Below, in pieces: positions 34,701-43,148 of a stretch of 64,000 nucleotides of DNA. Made by a program: the position numbers and the translations under genes. This stretch comes from ZC4RG36 sp964652205 (GTDB lineage: Bacteria > Chloroflexota > Anaerolineae > Aggregatilineales > Phototrophicaceae). The number at the start of each line of letters is the position of its first letter. Position 1 is the first letter of the stretch. The stretch spans positions 1 through 64,000 of the forward strand of contig CAZZAO010000009.1 of the NCBI GenBank assembly GCA_964652205.1, read 5' to 3'. The notes below the pieces were generated by a model. The model had not been told where the DNA came from. It did not search any database and worked only from the letters and a program-made list of their open reading frames with translations.

Positions 34701-35950
34701 GGCTGTTCCCCGACGACGCGGCGATTCAAGGTCTACTGCGCGCGCTCGGCGACAGCGATTATCTGGTCTGCGACGCGGCGGGCGAGGAACTGCACAAGCT
34801 CGGCACGCGCGCTGTCCCCGGCCTGATCGAGGTACTTCAGAGCAGCAACCTCAATCTGCGCGGCGCGGCGCTGGAAATCCTCGCCACGGTCGCCGACGAG
34901 TCGGCGGTTCCGGCGCTGGCGGAGTGCCTGAAGGACACGGGCAAACCGTGGCTGGAAGATCAGCGGATCTGCGATCTGGCGGCGGCGACGCTCCAGCGCA
35001 TTGGCACGCCGGAAGCCATTCAGGCCCTGCGTGACTGGCAGCCCGGCGTCTACGGCGGCGCGGTCGAGCCGCTGCCGTTCGCCGTCCACGCCGCGCCGTC
35101 GATCCCGTCGGTCGATGCGCCGCTGGTGCTGCCGCTGCCGCCGCTGGAAACGGTCGAGGAAGACGAGACGGAGCTGGCCGCGCCAGTCTATTCCGGCCCG
35201 ACTGACCCGCGCGTAGCCGAGCTGCTCGACGCCGTGCGCCACAGCGAATGGGGCGCGCGCGAAATCGCCGCCAAAGCGCTGCGCGAATATTCAAGGACGC
35301 TCAAGGGTAAGCCCGAAACGCCCGCCGCCAGTATGCTGGTCGCCACGCTCGACGATCAGGACTGGATTCTGCGCTGGGCCTCAGTCGAGGCGCTGGCCTG
35401 GATCGGCGATCAGGCGACGGTTCAACCGCTGATTCAGCGTCTGGACGACGAAAACTGGATGGTGCGAGTTGCCGTCATCCGCGCGCTGGCGGAAATCGGC
35501 GGCAAGGCCGCTGTCCCCGGCATCGGCGAAGCGATGATCGACGCCAACGACCTCGTGCGCGAAGCTGCCGCCGAAGCGCTCGGCGTACTCGGTGACCCGT
35601 CGGCTGTTCCGACGCTCGGCCTCGCGCTGACCGACCCGGAGCGCTTCGTCCGGCTGGCCGCCGTCCAGGCGCTCGGCCTGCTGGGAGACAGGGCCATCGT
35701 CCCGTCGCTGGCTCAGGTGCTGCATGATGGCGACGATCAACTGCGCTGGGCGGCAGCGGAAGCGCTCGGCAAGCTCGGCGGTGAGGAAGCAGTGGCCCTG
35801 CTGATCGACCTGTTGAGCGACGACACCGGCCCCCAGTGGGAAGAAAAACGGGTCTGCGATGTGGCGGCGGACGCGCTCGAAAAGATCGGCACGCCGAAAG
35901 CACGCGAAGCACTCGACCAATGGCATAAAAGTCAGGCCAAAGTGAGCTGA
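31718..35950 (+). CDS. TIR-NACHT-HEAT repeat protein
   Basis: A 1410-residue STAND protein. The TIR domain (about 10-145) starts H-L-F-L-S-Y-R-S-N-D-A-D-F and keeps the putative NADase Glu83 in S-R-Y-C-Q-R-E. The NACHT NTPase follows, with Walker A G-T-P-G-A-G-K-T-T near 245 and Walker B L-Y-L-D-G-L-N-E-M near 313. From about 620 to the end there are HEAT/PBS-lyase repeats in three blocks, split by a Lys-rich linker (about 905-950) and a Pro/Glu-rich linker (about 1115-1165). This layout matches NLR-like bacterial immune sensors. The start is TTG 31718; TTG 31739 after GGGAG is an alternative. No ATG is available. Confidence 0.88.
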   Translation: MAGSNALLKSRHLFLSYRSNDADFALRLAADLKNAGVNLWMDRLDMRPGQDWLRTLQEAVDDSSAMLSILSPEYVESRYCQREMARADRMNRPIFPILLRSIDAKSWPFEIERQQYIDFSSWRSDEIYAVQLRELIDILTQDFGQSNLPSPEMRYLTSLVAELETRKGVLEYVELSAQADKRLSEGFVRPQPRYAEASDLPGAFTLLEETSSLSEKSVNVPLQRKIPLNNIGDALQKYPRFVLIGTPGAGKTTTLNHLVLDAVRAYQTTPNRAPLPVLLKLTNWKRGESFETFLRSSWPFESDAVITLAAGQAALYLDGLNEMGDEHSDKAQQLRHWLHGPHAPAYVVVTCRSAEYTDDLNLGLPTVEAAEMDKARIQEFVTKYVSEAVAAPLLERLLPQKAGDLQNSHHLYQLARNPFLLTVLILVYQSSPERALPHNMGALLKRLSAELWERERARRGENWIPLDKLERALSELAYRMIDADSPVYVASNVALTAMGSPDYLDAGHSANFLEIEGDNVRFSYQLIQEYFAALGVARAGLPTKLSRPVFNPSGERVPYKWDQVIVALSGIVADPDGIVRNIAEVDPFLAMECVASGINVDASARQEVADRLLGSARQPESEGKVEAARLLAAIDHPQALPFLLDVLRSGTWQQRIAAEPVIHDIEIEGVDGLTEALQALESYTRDTTAVALRQFGDRALPNLLQALKSGHWAVRRGAAWGLGLLKDAAAVPSLVEALRDEEAMVAAEAAVALGWIHDSAGIPWLLEALRHESWRVRKAAAGALGWIGPPSVPHLLRLQHSDREDLRRLAVEALTAIRDPQVPGALLEATYDPSPDVRALAVEALKNVEVDVAVNRLIELLADHAKPRAAKQRISEIAARILELFATPKALAAVAHWRSSDHSHVQSATPKKPKPADKGKKSGSTGHDRLKAISHHPGKAQTAKSSDLHSPNWVERRNAIQALANHDKEAALPALLNALSDEDNQVRIAAVRILRLFPDDAAIQGLLRALGDSDYLVCDAAGEELHKLGTRAVPGLIEVLQSSNLNLRGAALEILATVADESAVPALAECLKDTGKPWLEDQRICDLAAATLQRIGTPEAIQALRDWQPGVYGGAVEPLPFAVHAAPSIPSVDAPLVLPLPPLETVEEDETELAAPVYSGPTDPRVAELLDAVRHSEWGAREIAAKALREYSRTLKGKPETPAASMLVATLDDQDWILRWASVEALAWIGDQATVQPLIQRLDDENWMVRVAVIRALAEIGGKAAVPGIGEAMIDANDLVREAAAEALGVLGDPSAVPTLGLALTDPERFVRLAAVQALGLLGDRAIVPSLAQVLHDGDDQLRWAAAEALGKLGGEEAVALLIDLLSDDTGPQWEEKRVCDVAADALEKIGTPKAREALDQWHKSQAKVS

Positions 35951-36002
35951 GATGCGGCTCATTCGCCCAGTTCAACCTGACACGATCAACGGGAATTAAA
36001 CC

Positions 36003-37820
36003 ATGCGCCTATTCGTAAGCTACGCTCGTGTCGATAAACCGTACTGCATCCAGATCATCGAGATGCTCGACGTCCACGAAGTCTGGTACGACCAGCGGTT
36101 GTACGCCGGGCAGCAGTGGTGGAAGGAAATCCTGCGCCGACTCGACTGGTGCGAGGGGTTCATCTACCTGCTCTCGCCGGAGTCCATCGCGTCGGAATAC
36201 TGCCGCCGCGAGTTCGAGCTGGCCGTCAACCTCGGTCGCCACATTTTCCCGGTGCTGATCCACCCGGACGCAACCGTGCCGTCGCAGATCAAGGACATGC
36301 AGTATGCCGACCTGCGTAAGGGCCTGACAGTCGATGCCGTGCGTGTGCTGCTCACCTCGATCTATATTGCCGAGCGGCACAAGACCGCCCCGCCGGGCCT
36401 GCCGGTGGCGTCGTTCTCGCCCGAAGATACCCGCCCGCCGCAGGTCAACCCGGCGACGGTCATCAGCGTTGCCGCCAGCGCGATGGAGCGCGGCCAGTAC
36501 GATCAGGCGGTCTTCCTGCTCAAGCAGGCGAAGGTTAACGGCTATGCCTCGCGCTTTGTCAAAATCGACGACGTGCTTTCGGCGGCGGAAACCGGCCTCG
36601 AAAAGCAGACTTTCCTGCGCGAAGCCGAGCGTGAGTATCGCGGCATCGCCAGCCTGATTAAGAACAAGGGGACGCGCGCGCTCGGCTGCACCTCGTTTGC
36701 CGAGTTCGTTCAGGCGTACCCCGACTACGACCCGGATGGCCTCAGCCAGATCTGCGGCGCGCCGAGCGCGCCTGTGACCCCGGCTCGTCTATCCGCGCCG
36801 CTCTCGACGACGCCGATTAGCAGCACGACCGATTCTGGCGAGGCAGCAACGCTGGTCGAGACTCCGGCGCTGCCTATCAACCCCACCGACCCGACGGCCA
36901 GGCCGGACACGCTGCCGCCGGACGAACTCGACATCCCGCCGAGCGATCCGCCTGCGACCGTCATCGACGCGGCAGAGAAGGCCGCAAAACCCGCCATTCC
37001 GCTGCCTGTGCCAAACATCCTGCCGCTGGCTGCGCAGGCTGTCCCAGCTCAGGTCGAAGCGCCCGCCCCCGCGCCGAGCAGCAACGGCTCGATCTATTCG
37101 CTGCCGCTGCTGGAGTGGAAACAGGTCGATGGCGGGATGATTACGCTCTCGATCAACGAAAAGAGCGGCGTGCTGCAGAAGCACTTCTACGTCGATAGCT
37201 TCCAGATGAGCAAGTATCCGGTCACCAACGGCCAGTATCGCGCCTTCCTCGAAGCGCCTGACGGCTATTCCAACGCCGAGTGGTGGAACTATTCGACCTT
37301 CGCCCAGAACTGGCGCGCCAATAACCCGGAGCCGATGCCGTCGCGCTTCAGCGGCGATGATCGCCCGCGCGAGACGGTGACGTGGTACGACGCCATCGCC
37401 TACACACGCTGGTTGAGCAGCAAACTCGACAAAACGGTCAGCCTGCCGACGTCAGCCCAGTGGCAGCGGGCAGCGCAGGGCGATGAAAGCCGTCTGTACC
37501 CGTGGGGCGATAACTTCGACGCCAATCTCGCCAACACGCGCGAAAGCAACCTCAAGACGACCACGCCGGTCACACGCTACCCGGACGGCGCCAGTCCGTT
37601 CGGCATCTTCGACATGGCCGGGAATGTCTGGGAATGGTGCCTGAACACTAAGGCCGACGCCGAGAGCCATGTGACCGACCTGATGACAACGGAAGATCGC
37701 GCCGTTTATGGCGGCGCGTTCGTCAGCCCGCAGGGCCGCTCGGAGACGAGCTTCCATTACTACCTGAACCCGCAGACGTTCTACGCCTCGCTCGGCTTCC
37801 GGCTGGTGATCGAGGAATAA
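36003..37820 (+). CDS. TIR domain protein with C-terminal FGE-like (formylglycine-generating-enzyme fold) domain
   Basis: A 605-residue protein. The TIR domain (1-125) opens R-L-F-V-S-Y-A-R-V-D and keeps Glu70 in S-E-Y-C-R-R-E. A helical middle domain (about 150-260) is followed by a Pro/Thr/Ser-rich linker (about 260-365). The C-terminal region (about 370-605) has the FGE fold: M-S-K-Y-P-V-T-N-G-Q-Y, W-Y-D-A-I-A-Y, L-P-T-S-A-Q-W, Y-P-W-G-D, D-M-A-G-N-V-W-E-W and L-G-F-R-L-V. The catalytic cysteines of true FGE are absent, so it is probably a binding module. It lies 52 bases after the TIR-NACHT gene, likely one operon. Confidence 0.87.
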   Translation: MRLFVSYARVDKPYCIQIIEMLDVHEVWYDQRLYAGQQWWKEILRRLDWCEGFIYLLSPESIASEYCRREFELAVNLGRHIFPVLIHPDATVPSQIKDMQYADLRKGLTVDAVRVLLTSIYIAERHKTAPPGLPVASFSPEDTRPPQVNPATVISVAASAMERGQYDQAVFLLKQAKVNGYASRFVKIDDVLSAAETGLEKQTFLREAEREYRGIASLIKNKGTRALGCTSFAEFVQAYPDYDPDGLSQICGAPSAPVTPARLSAPLSTTPISSTTDSGEAATLVETPALPINPTDPTARPDTLPPDELDIPPSDPPATVIDAAEKAAKPAIPLPVPNILPLAAQAVPAQVEAPAPAPSSNGSIYSLPLLEWKQVDGGMITLSINEKSGVLQKHFYVDSFQMSKYPVTNGQYRAFLEAPDGYSNAEWWNYSTFAQNWRANNPEPMPSRFSGDDRPRETVTWYDAIAYTRWLSSKLDKTVSLPTSAQWQRAAQGDESRLYPWGDNFDANLANTRESNLKTTTPVTRYPDGASPFGIFDMAGNVWEWCLNTKADAESHVTDLMTTEDRAVYGGAFVSPQGRSETSFHYYLNPQTFYASLGFRLVIEE

Positions 37821-37870
37821 CCTTTCCCCTTCAGCAAGCAAAGAGAGAACAGCGATCACCCTGATTGTGG

Positions 37871-37912
37871 AAAGAACCGCCTGTTGCTCAACCAGCAACA
37901 GGCGGTTCTTTT
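37871..37912 (+). terminator. Intrinsic terminator after the TIR gene pair
   Basis: An 18-bp perfect stem (37871-37888 with 37894-37911) around a five-base loop, ending in TTTT. It sits between the convergent TIR-FGE gene and the GT39-like gene, and because the left arm starts AAAG it could work in both directions. Confidence 0.9.
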
Positions 37913-38008
37913 CACGTCGCGCCCTGGCCGTCCGTAGGGGCGCGATGGTTCGCGCCCGCCCACGCCGACCTCGCTCAGGCAGCGAAACGGATTGAGACCC
38001 AGGGCAAC

Positions 38009-39865
38009 TTACCAGCCCCAGACGATAGCCTGAGTGACCGGCAGTAGTCGGTCGCTGTTGACGCCGGGAGCCAGCAGGCGGACACCATCCCACCACTGAT
38101 AAACCGTCAGATAGAGGGTCGGATGCGCCGGATTGCTCAGCGGCGGCATCGTCACGTCGCGCTCCTCGACGTAAAGCTGGCCCGGTTTCCACTCAGTCAT
38201 GGCCGCTGGCAGCGGATCATTGGCCTGCGTTGGGTCGAGGTGGATGAGCTGCGGCGCGCCATCCGCCGCAACCATCAGATTACTCCCCCTCAGCCACTGT
38301 ACCGAAATGCTGTAATCACGGTCGAGCGGATGATCGACCGACCACCATAGGCGCATGTGGACAGTTTCCTGCTCGTCCAGGCTGATCGGATAGTCAAGTG
38401 CGCGGCCATCGCGGACAATTTCGAGGCCGTGGAAGCGCAGGCCGTTCGAGAACAGGACGCCCTGCGGGTCGGGCGGCGCTTCGTAAAGCCTGAGCAGAAA
38501 GTTCCACGGCCCGGCAAACTGGCGGGCGACGCGGCCCGTCTCGACGTCCGCCTTCATCTCCGGGTCCTGCCAGCCATTCTGGCTCAGATACCAGACGCGG
38601 CGGGTATTCCCCGGCTCCTTGACGAGCGGGATGCCGTCGGCGAACTGGTCATAGTAGTAAATGACCATATCCTCCTCGCTGAACTTATTATCGCCGCAGC
38701 CCCACAGGCAGAAGTTTTTGTCGAACAGCAGGACGTCGTCTTCCTCAACCTGTCCGTGCAGCCACGAAAAGACCTGCTCGAACGGAAACGGGGCGTAGCG
38801 ATACTCGTAGTCGCCTGCCGGACGAAACATCAGCGCCAGCATAACGACGACGACCGCGCCCCAGGCGACGCGCGGCAGGAAGCGCAGCCCCGCGCCGATC
38901 ACCAGCGGGACGGCGACCAGCCCCCACCAGACGTAACGAGCGACGTAGAAATAGAACAGCGGAATGGCCGCCATGACATAGAGAATGACCGGGGCCGACA
39001 GGGTGACAAAGATGCCCCACCAGACAATCGGCCTGGCGCGGCGGCAGTTAAGGACAAGCAGCGTCACGGCGACGATGAACAGCGCGAACCAGAACAGGTA
39101 TAAGGAGTCGCCTTCGAGAGTAGTGCCGCCGAACTCGCGGAAGGTCTTGATAAGTCCTTCGCCGAATGACGGCAGCAGCGGGCTGATCGACGAGGCGTTC
39201 TCGACGCGGTGGCTGAAGCTCTGGAAGCGACGCAGCAGCTCAGGGGCTGCCAGCAGCACCAGAACCAGCACCGGCAGCCCCCAGCGCCAGATAGCGCGGG
39301 GCCGCTTCATCAGCGTATACAGGCCGAGCAGCGCGAACGGGATAATGGCGGTGTAGGTGGTGTAGAACAGCGCGCCAAGCGCCAGCCCAGGCAGAATCGC
39401 CCGCCAGAGGGTCGGTCGGTTGAAATAGCGCACCGTCAGCCAGAGTACCAGCGGAAAAAGAGCCATCGCCAGCACGTAAGGCCGTAAATAGAGGCTGAGA
39501 AAGATGTTGTAACCGAGCGCGCCGAAAACCGCCATCGCGCCGAGCGCGGCATATTCGCCCCGGAACAGGACGCGCATCATCCGGTAGACGAGCGCCGTCG
39601 CCAGCATGAACAGCAGCAGCGAAGACGAGCGCAGAATCAGCGGGTTGTCGCTGATGGCAGCGCGCCAGCTACCGAGCATCACGCCGTAGAGCGGCGGCCA
39701 GTCGTCGGGCTGCCAGGCAATGATCTGGCTGATGTCGCCTTCGGCGCGCATAGCCGAACGAACTTCGTCGATGTCGAAGGTGATGCTATTGAGCTGTTGA
39801 GCGCGGCTGAGGAAAATAGCGAGCAGGATCAGAACGGCTGTCGCTAACCCATAGGGTTTTGTCAT
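38009..39865 (-). CDS. GT39/GT83-like membrane glycosyltransferase
   Basis: A 618-residue protein with about eleven membrane helices (to residue about 360) and a large extracytoplasmic C-terminal domain. The first loop carries F-D-I-D-E-V-R-S, the acidic pair used by polyprenyl-phosphate-dependent mannosyl- and arabinosyl-transferases of the GT-C fold. W-P-P-L-Y-G in the same loop is also typical. It would move a sugar from a lipid carrier to a protein or glycan outside the cell. It is monocistronic, on the opposite strand to the TIR genes, sharing their terminator region. Confidence 0.8.
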   Translation of the reverse strand: MTKPYGLATAVLILLAIFLSRAQQLNSITFDIDEVRSAMRAEGDISQIIAWQPDDWPPLYGVMLGSWRAAISDNPLILRSSSLLLFMLATALVYRMMRVLFRGEYAALGAMAVFGALGYNIFLSLYLRPYVLAMALFPLVLWLTVRYFNRPTLWRAILPGLALGALFYTTYTAIIPFALLGLYTLMKRPRAIWRWGLPVLVLVLLAAPELLRRFQSFSHRVENASSISPLLPSFGEGLIKTFREFGGTTLEGDSLYLFWFALFIVAVTLLVLNCRRARPIVWWGIFVTLSAPVILYVMAAIPLFYFYVARYVWWGLVAVPLVIGAGLRFLPRVAWGAVVVVMLALMFRPAGDYEYRYAPFPFEQVFSWLHGQVEEDDVLLFDKNFCLWGCGDNKFSEEDMVIYYYDQFADGIPLVKEPGNTRRVWYLSQNGWQDPEMKADVETGRVARQFAGPWNFLLRLYEAPPDPQGVLFSNGLRFHGLEIVRDGRALDYPISLDEQETVHMRLWWSVDHPLDRDYSISVQWLRGSNLMVAADGAPQLIHLDPTQANDPLPAAMTEWKPGQLYVEERDVTMPPLSNPAHPTLYLTVYQWWDGVRLLAPGVNSDRLLPVTQAIVWGW

Positions 39866-39995
39866 AGCGCCTCAAAATCGTCGCGCTGCGTCCCGGTGAT
39901 GACGCAGCGTCACCGGCTAGTTTACCTGTTGAGGCAGGGATAGACAATCCGCGCCGACCGTCGCCGCGAACAACGGCCTGCGGCTGAACGCAGAA

Positions 39996-40967
39996 TCAGA
40001 GCGCCGCCAGCAGTTCCGCCTCGCGCTCTGGAGTCAGGCCAGCGCGCAGTATGTAACCTTCGCCACGCGCGCGATGCCATGCCAGCGTATCGCGGACGAT
40101 CTCGATCAGCGGACGAGTCACGAGTCCGGCAGCGCTAGCGCGGTGGAAACTGAGCGCGAAGATGCCGCTGTCCTGCTGCGACAGCGCGAAGGGGAGTTCC
40201 TGAGCGGTCGCGCCGAGCTGCTCCAGCAGGTCGGGTTCGACGTAACGCAGCGTCGGCTGCCTGCCTGCCGCCTGCGTGCAGGCCGCCATCCAGTCGGCAT
40301 AGGTGATGGGGGCTGTCGGGCCGACGAGATTGTAAGCGCCCGTCAGCCGCTGTTCGAGCGCCAGAACGAGCCACGCGGCGAGATCGCGGGCGTCGATGAT
40401 CTGCACCGGGCTGGCCGGGGACGCCGGGATGAGCATCTCGCCGCCTCGCGCCGCTCGCGCGACATAGGCGGTAAAACGGTCGGTCGGGTCGCAGGGGCCG
40501 ACGATCATTCCCGGTCGAACAAGCAGCGACCGCGCTGGAAAGGCCGCGTCTACGGCCTGCTCACACCGCGCCTTGAGCGCGCCATAATGCGCCCCGACGT
40601 TTTCACTGGTCGGGTCATCGAGCGTTTGCAGCGGCGCATCCTCATCGGAACCGGCGCGAACAGGGTCGGCGTAGACCGAGATGGTCGAGATGAAGGCGTA
40701 ATGATCGACCTGAGCGCGCAGCGCCTCGGTGGACAGGCGGACGACGCGCGGGACGTAGCCGCAGGTATCGACGACCGTGTGCCAGCGGCGGCCCTTCAGC
40801 CTGCCGAGGTCGGTTTCACGGTCGCCATGAATGGTTTCGAGGTCGGGAAAGAGGTCATCGCCGCTCTGCCCGCGATGAAACAGGGTGATTTTGTGACCAC
40901 GCGCCTGCGCCGCCTCGACAAAATGCCGCCCGACGAAGCGCGTCCCACCGATGACGAGAATCTCCAT
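39996..40967 (-). CDS. NAD(P)-dependent epimerase/reductase (extended SDR)
   Basis: A 323-residue extended short-chain dehydrogenase. The nucleotide-binding loop is M-E-I-L-V-I-G-G-T-R-F-V-G-R (G-x-x-x-x-V-G in place of the usual GxxGxxG). The active-site region has Y-A-F-I-S-T-I-S-V-Y for the Ser, and the Y-x3-K pair is seen in H-Y-G-A-L-K-A. F-H-R-G-Q-S is common in the isoflavone-reductase-like and CSP41-like branch. ATG 40967 is chosen over an upstream TTG since it begins the first strand. Substrate unknown. Confidence 0.82.
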   Translation of the reverse strand: MEILVIGGTRFVGRHFVEAAQARGHKITLFHRGQSGDDLFPDLETIHGDRETDLGRLKGRRWHTVVDTCGYVPRVVRLSTEALRAQVDHYAFISTISVYADPVRAGSDEDAPLQTLDDPTSENVGAHYGALKARCEQAVDAAFPARSLLVRPGMIVGPCDPTDRFTAYVARAARGGEMLIPASPASPVQIIDARDLAAWLVLALEQRLTGAYNLVGPTAPITYADWMAACTQAAGRQPTLRYVEPDLLEQLGATAQELPFALSQQDSGIFALSFHRASAAGLVTRPLIEIVRDTLAWHRARGEGYILRAGLTPEREAELLAAL

Positions 40968-41030
40968 CGCTGCTGTCCGTTCACTCAATTCGCAAGAGGC
41001 AGGAGTGTACCGCGTTAGGGCGCAGCGCCG

Positions 41031-42086
41031 TCAGTCACGGGCGGCATCGGACAGGTAGAGCGACGGATCGCGCTGGAACGAGCCTTCGCAGACCGGGCAG
41101 CAGAAATAATAGCGCTGCCCCTCATATTCCAGGCTGCTGTACGCCTGACGCGGCAGAATAACCGCGCTGCACACCGGGTCGCGGACGCTGTCGCTCGGCT
41201 GCACCTGCGCGCTCAGCGGCACGTCGATGCGAATCTCGGTTCCCTGCCCCGGCTGACTGTTGACCTCGACTGTCCCGTGAAGCGGCTGAAGGCGCTCGCG
41301 CATCCCGATCAGGCCGAAGTGCTGCTGCGCGCCGAAGTCCTCAATCCGCTGCGGCGGCGCGAATCCCCTGCCGTCATCGCTGATCGTCAGCAGGACGCGA
41401 TCCGTCAAATAAGTCAGCGTGATCGTGACGCGGCGCGCCTGACTGTGGCGCTGAATATTGTTCAACGCTTCCTGCGCGCTGCGAAACAGCACCAGTTCGA
41501 CCGCGCTTTCGAGGCGACGCGGCGCAGAGTCCGTTTCGACAGCGACGGACACCTCGGCGATGCGCTCGGCCACCATTTGCAGCGCCGGGATGAGGCCGAG
41601 TTCTTCGAGCGCGGGCGGGCGTAAATCGGCGATCAGATGGCGCAGATTATCGACCGCAGCCACGGCCTGCGTGCGCACCTGGCCGAGCATGTCCGCCGAC
41701 CGCGCGGGATCGGTCTTGCTCCAGATCGCGGCCAACTCGGCGCGCTGCGCGATAGCGATCAGCGACTGCATGGTGTCATCGTGCAGCTCGTGCGCCAGCC
41801 GACCGCGCTCCTGCTCCTGACCGCTGGCGAGCGTCTCGGTATATGCCTGTCGCTGCTGCTCGACGCGGCGAACGTGACCGGCCATCCCGGCCAGCGAGCG
41901 GCGCAGCGCGTCGATTTCGGGGACGCCGCCGCAGGGCTGATCGAGCGCGGCGAAATTGCCCCTCGTCAGGTCGCCCGTCTGGCGCACCAGCCGTCGCAGC
42001 GGCCAGACGACCCGATAGAGGAACCAGAGATTGCTGGCGACCAGCAGAGTCAGGCCGAGGAAGCACAGATCGCCTACGTGAGTCAT
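41031..42086 (-). CDS. NarL-type sensor histidine kinase with C-terminal YHS domain
   Basis: A 351-residue kinase. One N-terminal membrane helix is followed by a HAMP-like segment. The HisKA_3 box E-R-G-R-L-A-H-E-L-H-D-D contains the phospho-accepting His, and the ATPase domain has N-I-Q-R-H and D-D-G-R-G-F. The last 50 residues form a YHS domain (D-P-V-C-S then Y-Y-F-C-C-P-V-C-E-G-S-F), a module that binds metals in copper and other transport proteins. The partner response regulator overlaps by four bases. There is no large external sensor, so the YHS domain is the likely metal-sensing part. Confidence 0.88.
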   Translation of the reverse strand: MTHVGDLCFLGLTLLVASNLWFLYRVVWPLRRLVRQTGDLTRGNFAALDQPCGGVPEIDALRRSLAGMAGHVRRVEQQRQAYTETLASGQEQERGRLAHELHDDTMQSLIAIAQRAELAAIWSKTDPARSADMLGQVRTQAVAAVDNLRHLIADLRPPALEELGLIPALQMVAERIAEVSVAVETDSAPRRLESAVELVLFRSAQEALNNIQRHSQARRVTITLTYLTDRVLLTISDDGRGFAPPQRIEDFGAQQHFGLIGMRERLQPLHGTVEVNSQPGQGTEIRIDVPLSAQVQPSDSVRDPVCSAVILPRQAYSSLEYEGQRYYFCCPVCEGSFQRDPSLYLSDAARD

Positions 42087-42721
42087 GGCGCGTCTCCCGT
42101 TATCAGGACAATCAGGCGGCGCGCGAGCGCGGTCGTGACGGCTTCGGTGCGGGTCGTCACGCCCAGTTTCTGGTAGATGTTCTGCAAATGGCCCTGCACC
42201 GTCCGATCTGACAGGAACAGCGCCGCGCCGATCTGCTTGTTGGTCAGGCCGCGCGCCGCCTCGGTCAGCACCTCGATCTCTCGATCCGTCAGCCCTTCCC
42301 CTGAAGCGGAGTCATGCTGTCCGGCGCTGGCGACAAGCGCCGGATCGAACGCCTGACGCCCAACGGCCACGTCCTGAACAGCGCTCAGAAGCTCGGCCAG
42401 CGCCGCCGTCTTCAGCACGAAACCGTCGGCTCCAGCGTCGAGCAGCGCCTGAACGTAGGCCGGGTCGCTGTAGGCCGTCAGCGCCAGCACGCGCACCTGT
42501 TGATGCTCATGACGGATGCGGCGCGTCGCCTCGATGCCCGTCAGTTCCGGCAGATGGATATCCATCAGGACGACATCCGGCAGCAGCGCGCGCGTCAGCT
42601 CGACGGCTTCGCGCCCGGTCGTCGCCTCGCCAACGACTTCGATCCCCATACTTTCGAGATACAGGCGCGTCGCCTGCCGGACGATTTTGTGGTCTTCAGC
42701 CAGCAGCACTCGAATCATCAC
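42083..42721 (-). CDS. NarL/LuxR-family response regulator
   Basis: A 212-residue regulator. The receiver domain has the acidic pocket E-D-H and the phosphorylation site V-V-L-M-D-I-H-L-P, with K105-like Lys in F-V-L-K-T-A. The DNA-binding domain reads L-T-D-R-E-I-E-V-L, then L-T-N-K-Q-I-G-A-A-L-F-L-S-D-R-T-V-Q-G-H-L-Q-N-I-Y, a complete LuxR helix-turn-helix. It is translated just before the kinase and is divergent from the HMA protein gene, 136 bases apart, which is the obvious candidate target. Confidence 0.92.
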   Translation of the reverse strand: MMIRVLLAEDHKIVRQATRLYLESMGIEVVGEATTGREAVELTRALLPDVVLMDIHLPELTGIEATRRIRHEHQQVRVLALTAYSDPAYVQALLDAGADGFVLKTAALAELLSAVQDVAVGRQAFDPALVASAGQHDSASGEGLTDREIEVLTEAARGLTNKQIGAALFLSDRTVQGHLQNIYQKLGVTTRTEAVTTALARRLIVLITGDAP

Positions 42722-42857
42722 GTGTGTTCCTTCTGTTCATTCGAGTATACGGCTGACCTTAGCAGGAAAGTACCGCCAAATGGCGTATCCGCCGCGCGCC
42801 CGATGGGTTTACACTGGCAGCAGTCGTTAGCTGGATCATAGCAGGGAGAGACCGACG

Positions 42858-43067
42858 GTGGAGAAGAAAACGTTTCTGGTTCCGAATATCGGCTGCGATG
42901 GCTGTGTGCGGACGGTCGAGGGCGAAGTCGGGCGGCTGCCGGGCGTCAAGCATGTGCAGGCCGACGTCAACACGAAGCAGGTAGTGGTCGAGTGGGACGC
43001 GCCCGCCTCATGGGCGCAGATTTCCGGCGCGCTGGCGGAGATCGACTACCCGCCCGCCCAGGCATAA
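42858..43067 (+). CDS. HMA-domain metallochaperone, CopZ-like
   Basis: A 69-residue heavy-metal-associated domain with the metal-binding motif N-I-G-C-D-G-C at Cys13 and Cys16, replacing the common G-M-T-C-x-x-C. The fold pattern continues with V-R-T-V-E-G-E-V-G-R-L-P-G-V and V-V-V-E-W. It starts at GTG 42858 with GGGAGAG at 42844-42850. It is likely to carry copper or a similar soft metal in the cytoplasm. It diverges from the YHS-kinase two-component genes and has its own terminator. Confidence 0.88.
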   Translation: MEKKTFLVPNIGCDGCVRTVEGEVGRLPGVKHVQADVNTKQVVVEWDAPASWAQISGALAEIDYPPAQA

Positions 43068-43082
43068 CTTCCGCTGTTACGA

Positions 43083-43118
43083 CGAAAACGACTGGCGCGC
43101 GCCAGTCGTTTTCGTTTT
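43083..43118 (+). terminator. Intrinsic terminator after the HMA gene
   Basis: Two 16-base perfect arms (43083-43098 and 43099-43114) meet at GCGC and are followed by TTTT. It lies between convergent genes and may serve both. Confidence 0.85.
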
Positions 43119-43148
43119 CCGAGCCACGCTGACTGCGCGCGCTGACCG

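Noticed and set aside
36003..37820. TIR-FGE protein as a sulfatase-activating enzyme
   Set aside because: The active-site cysteines are missing and no sulfatase gene is nearby.
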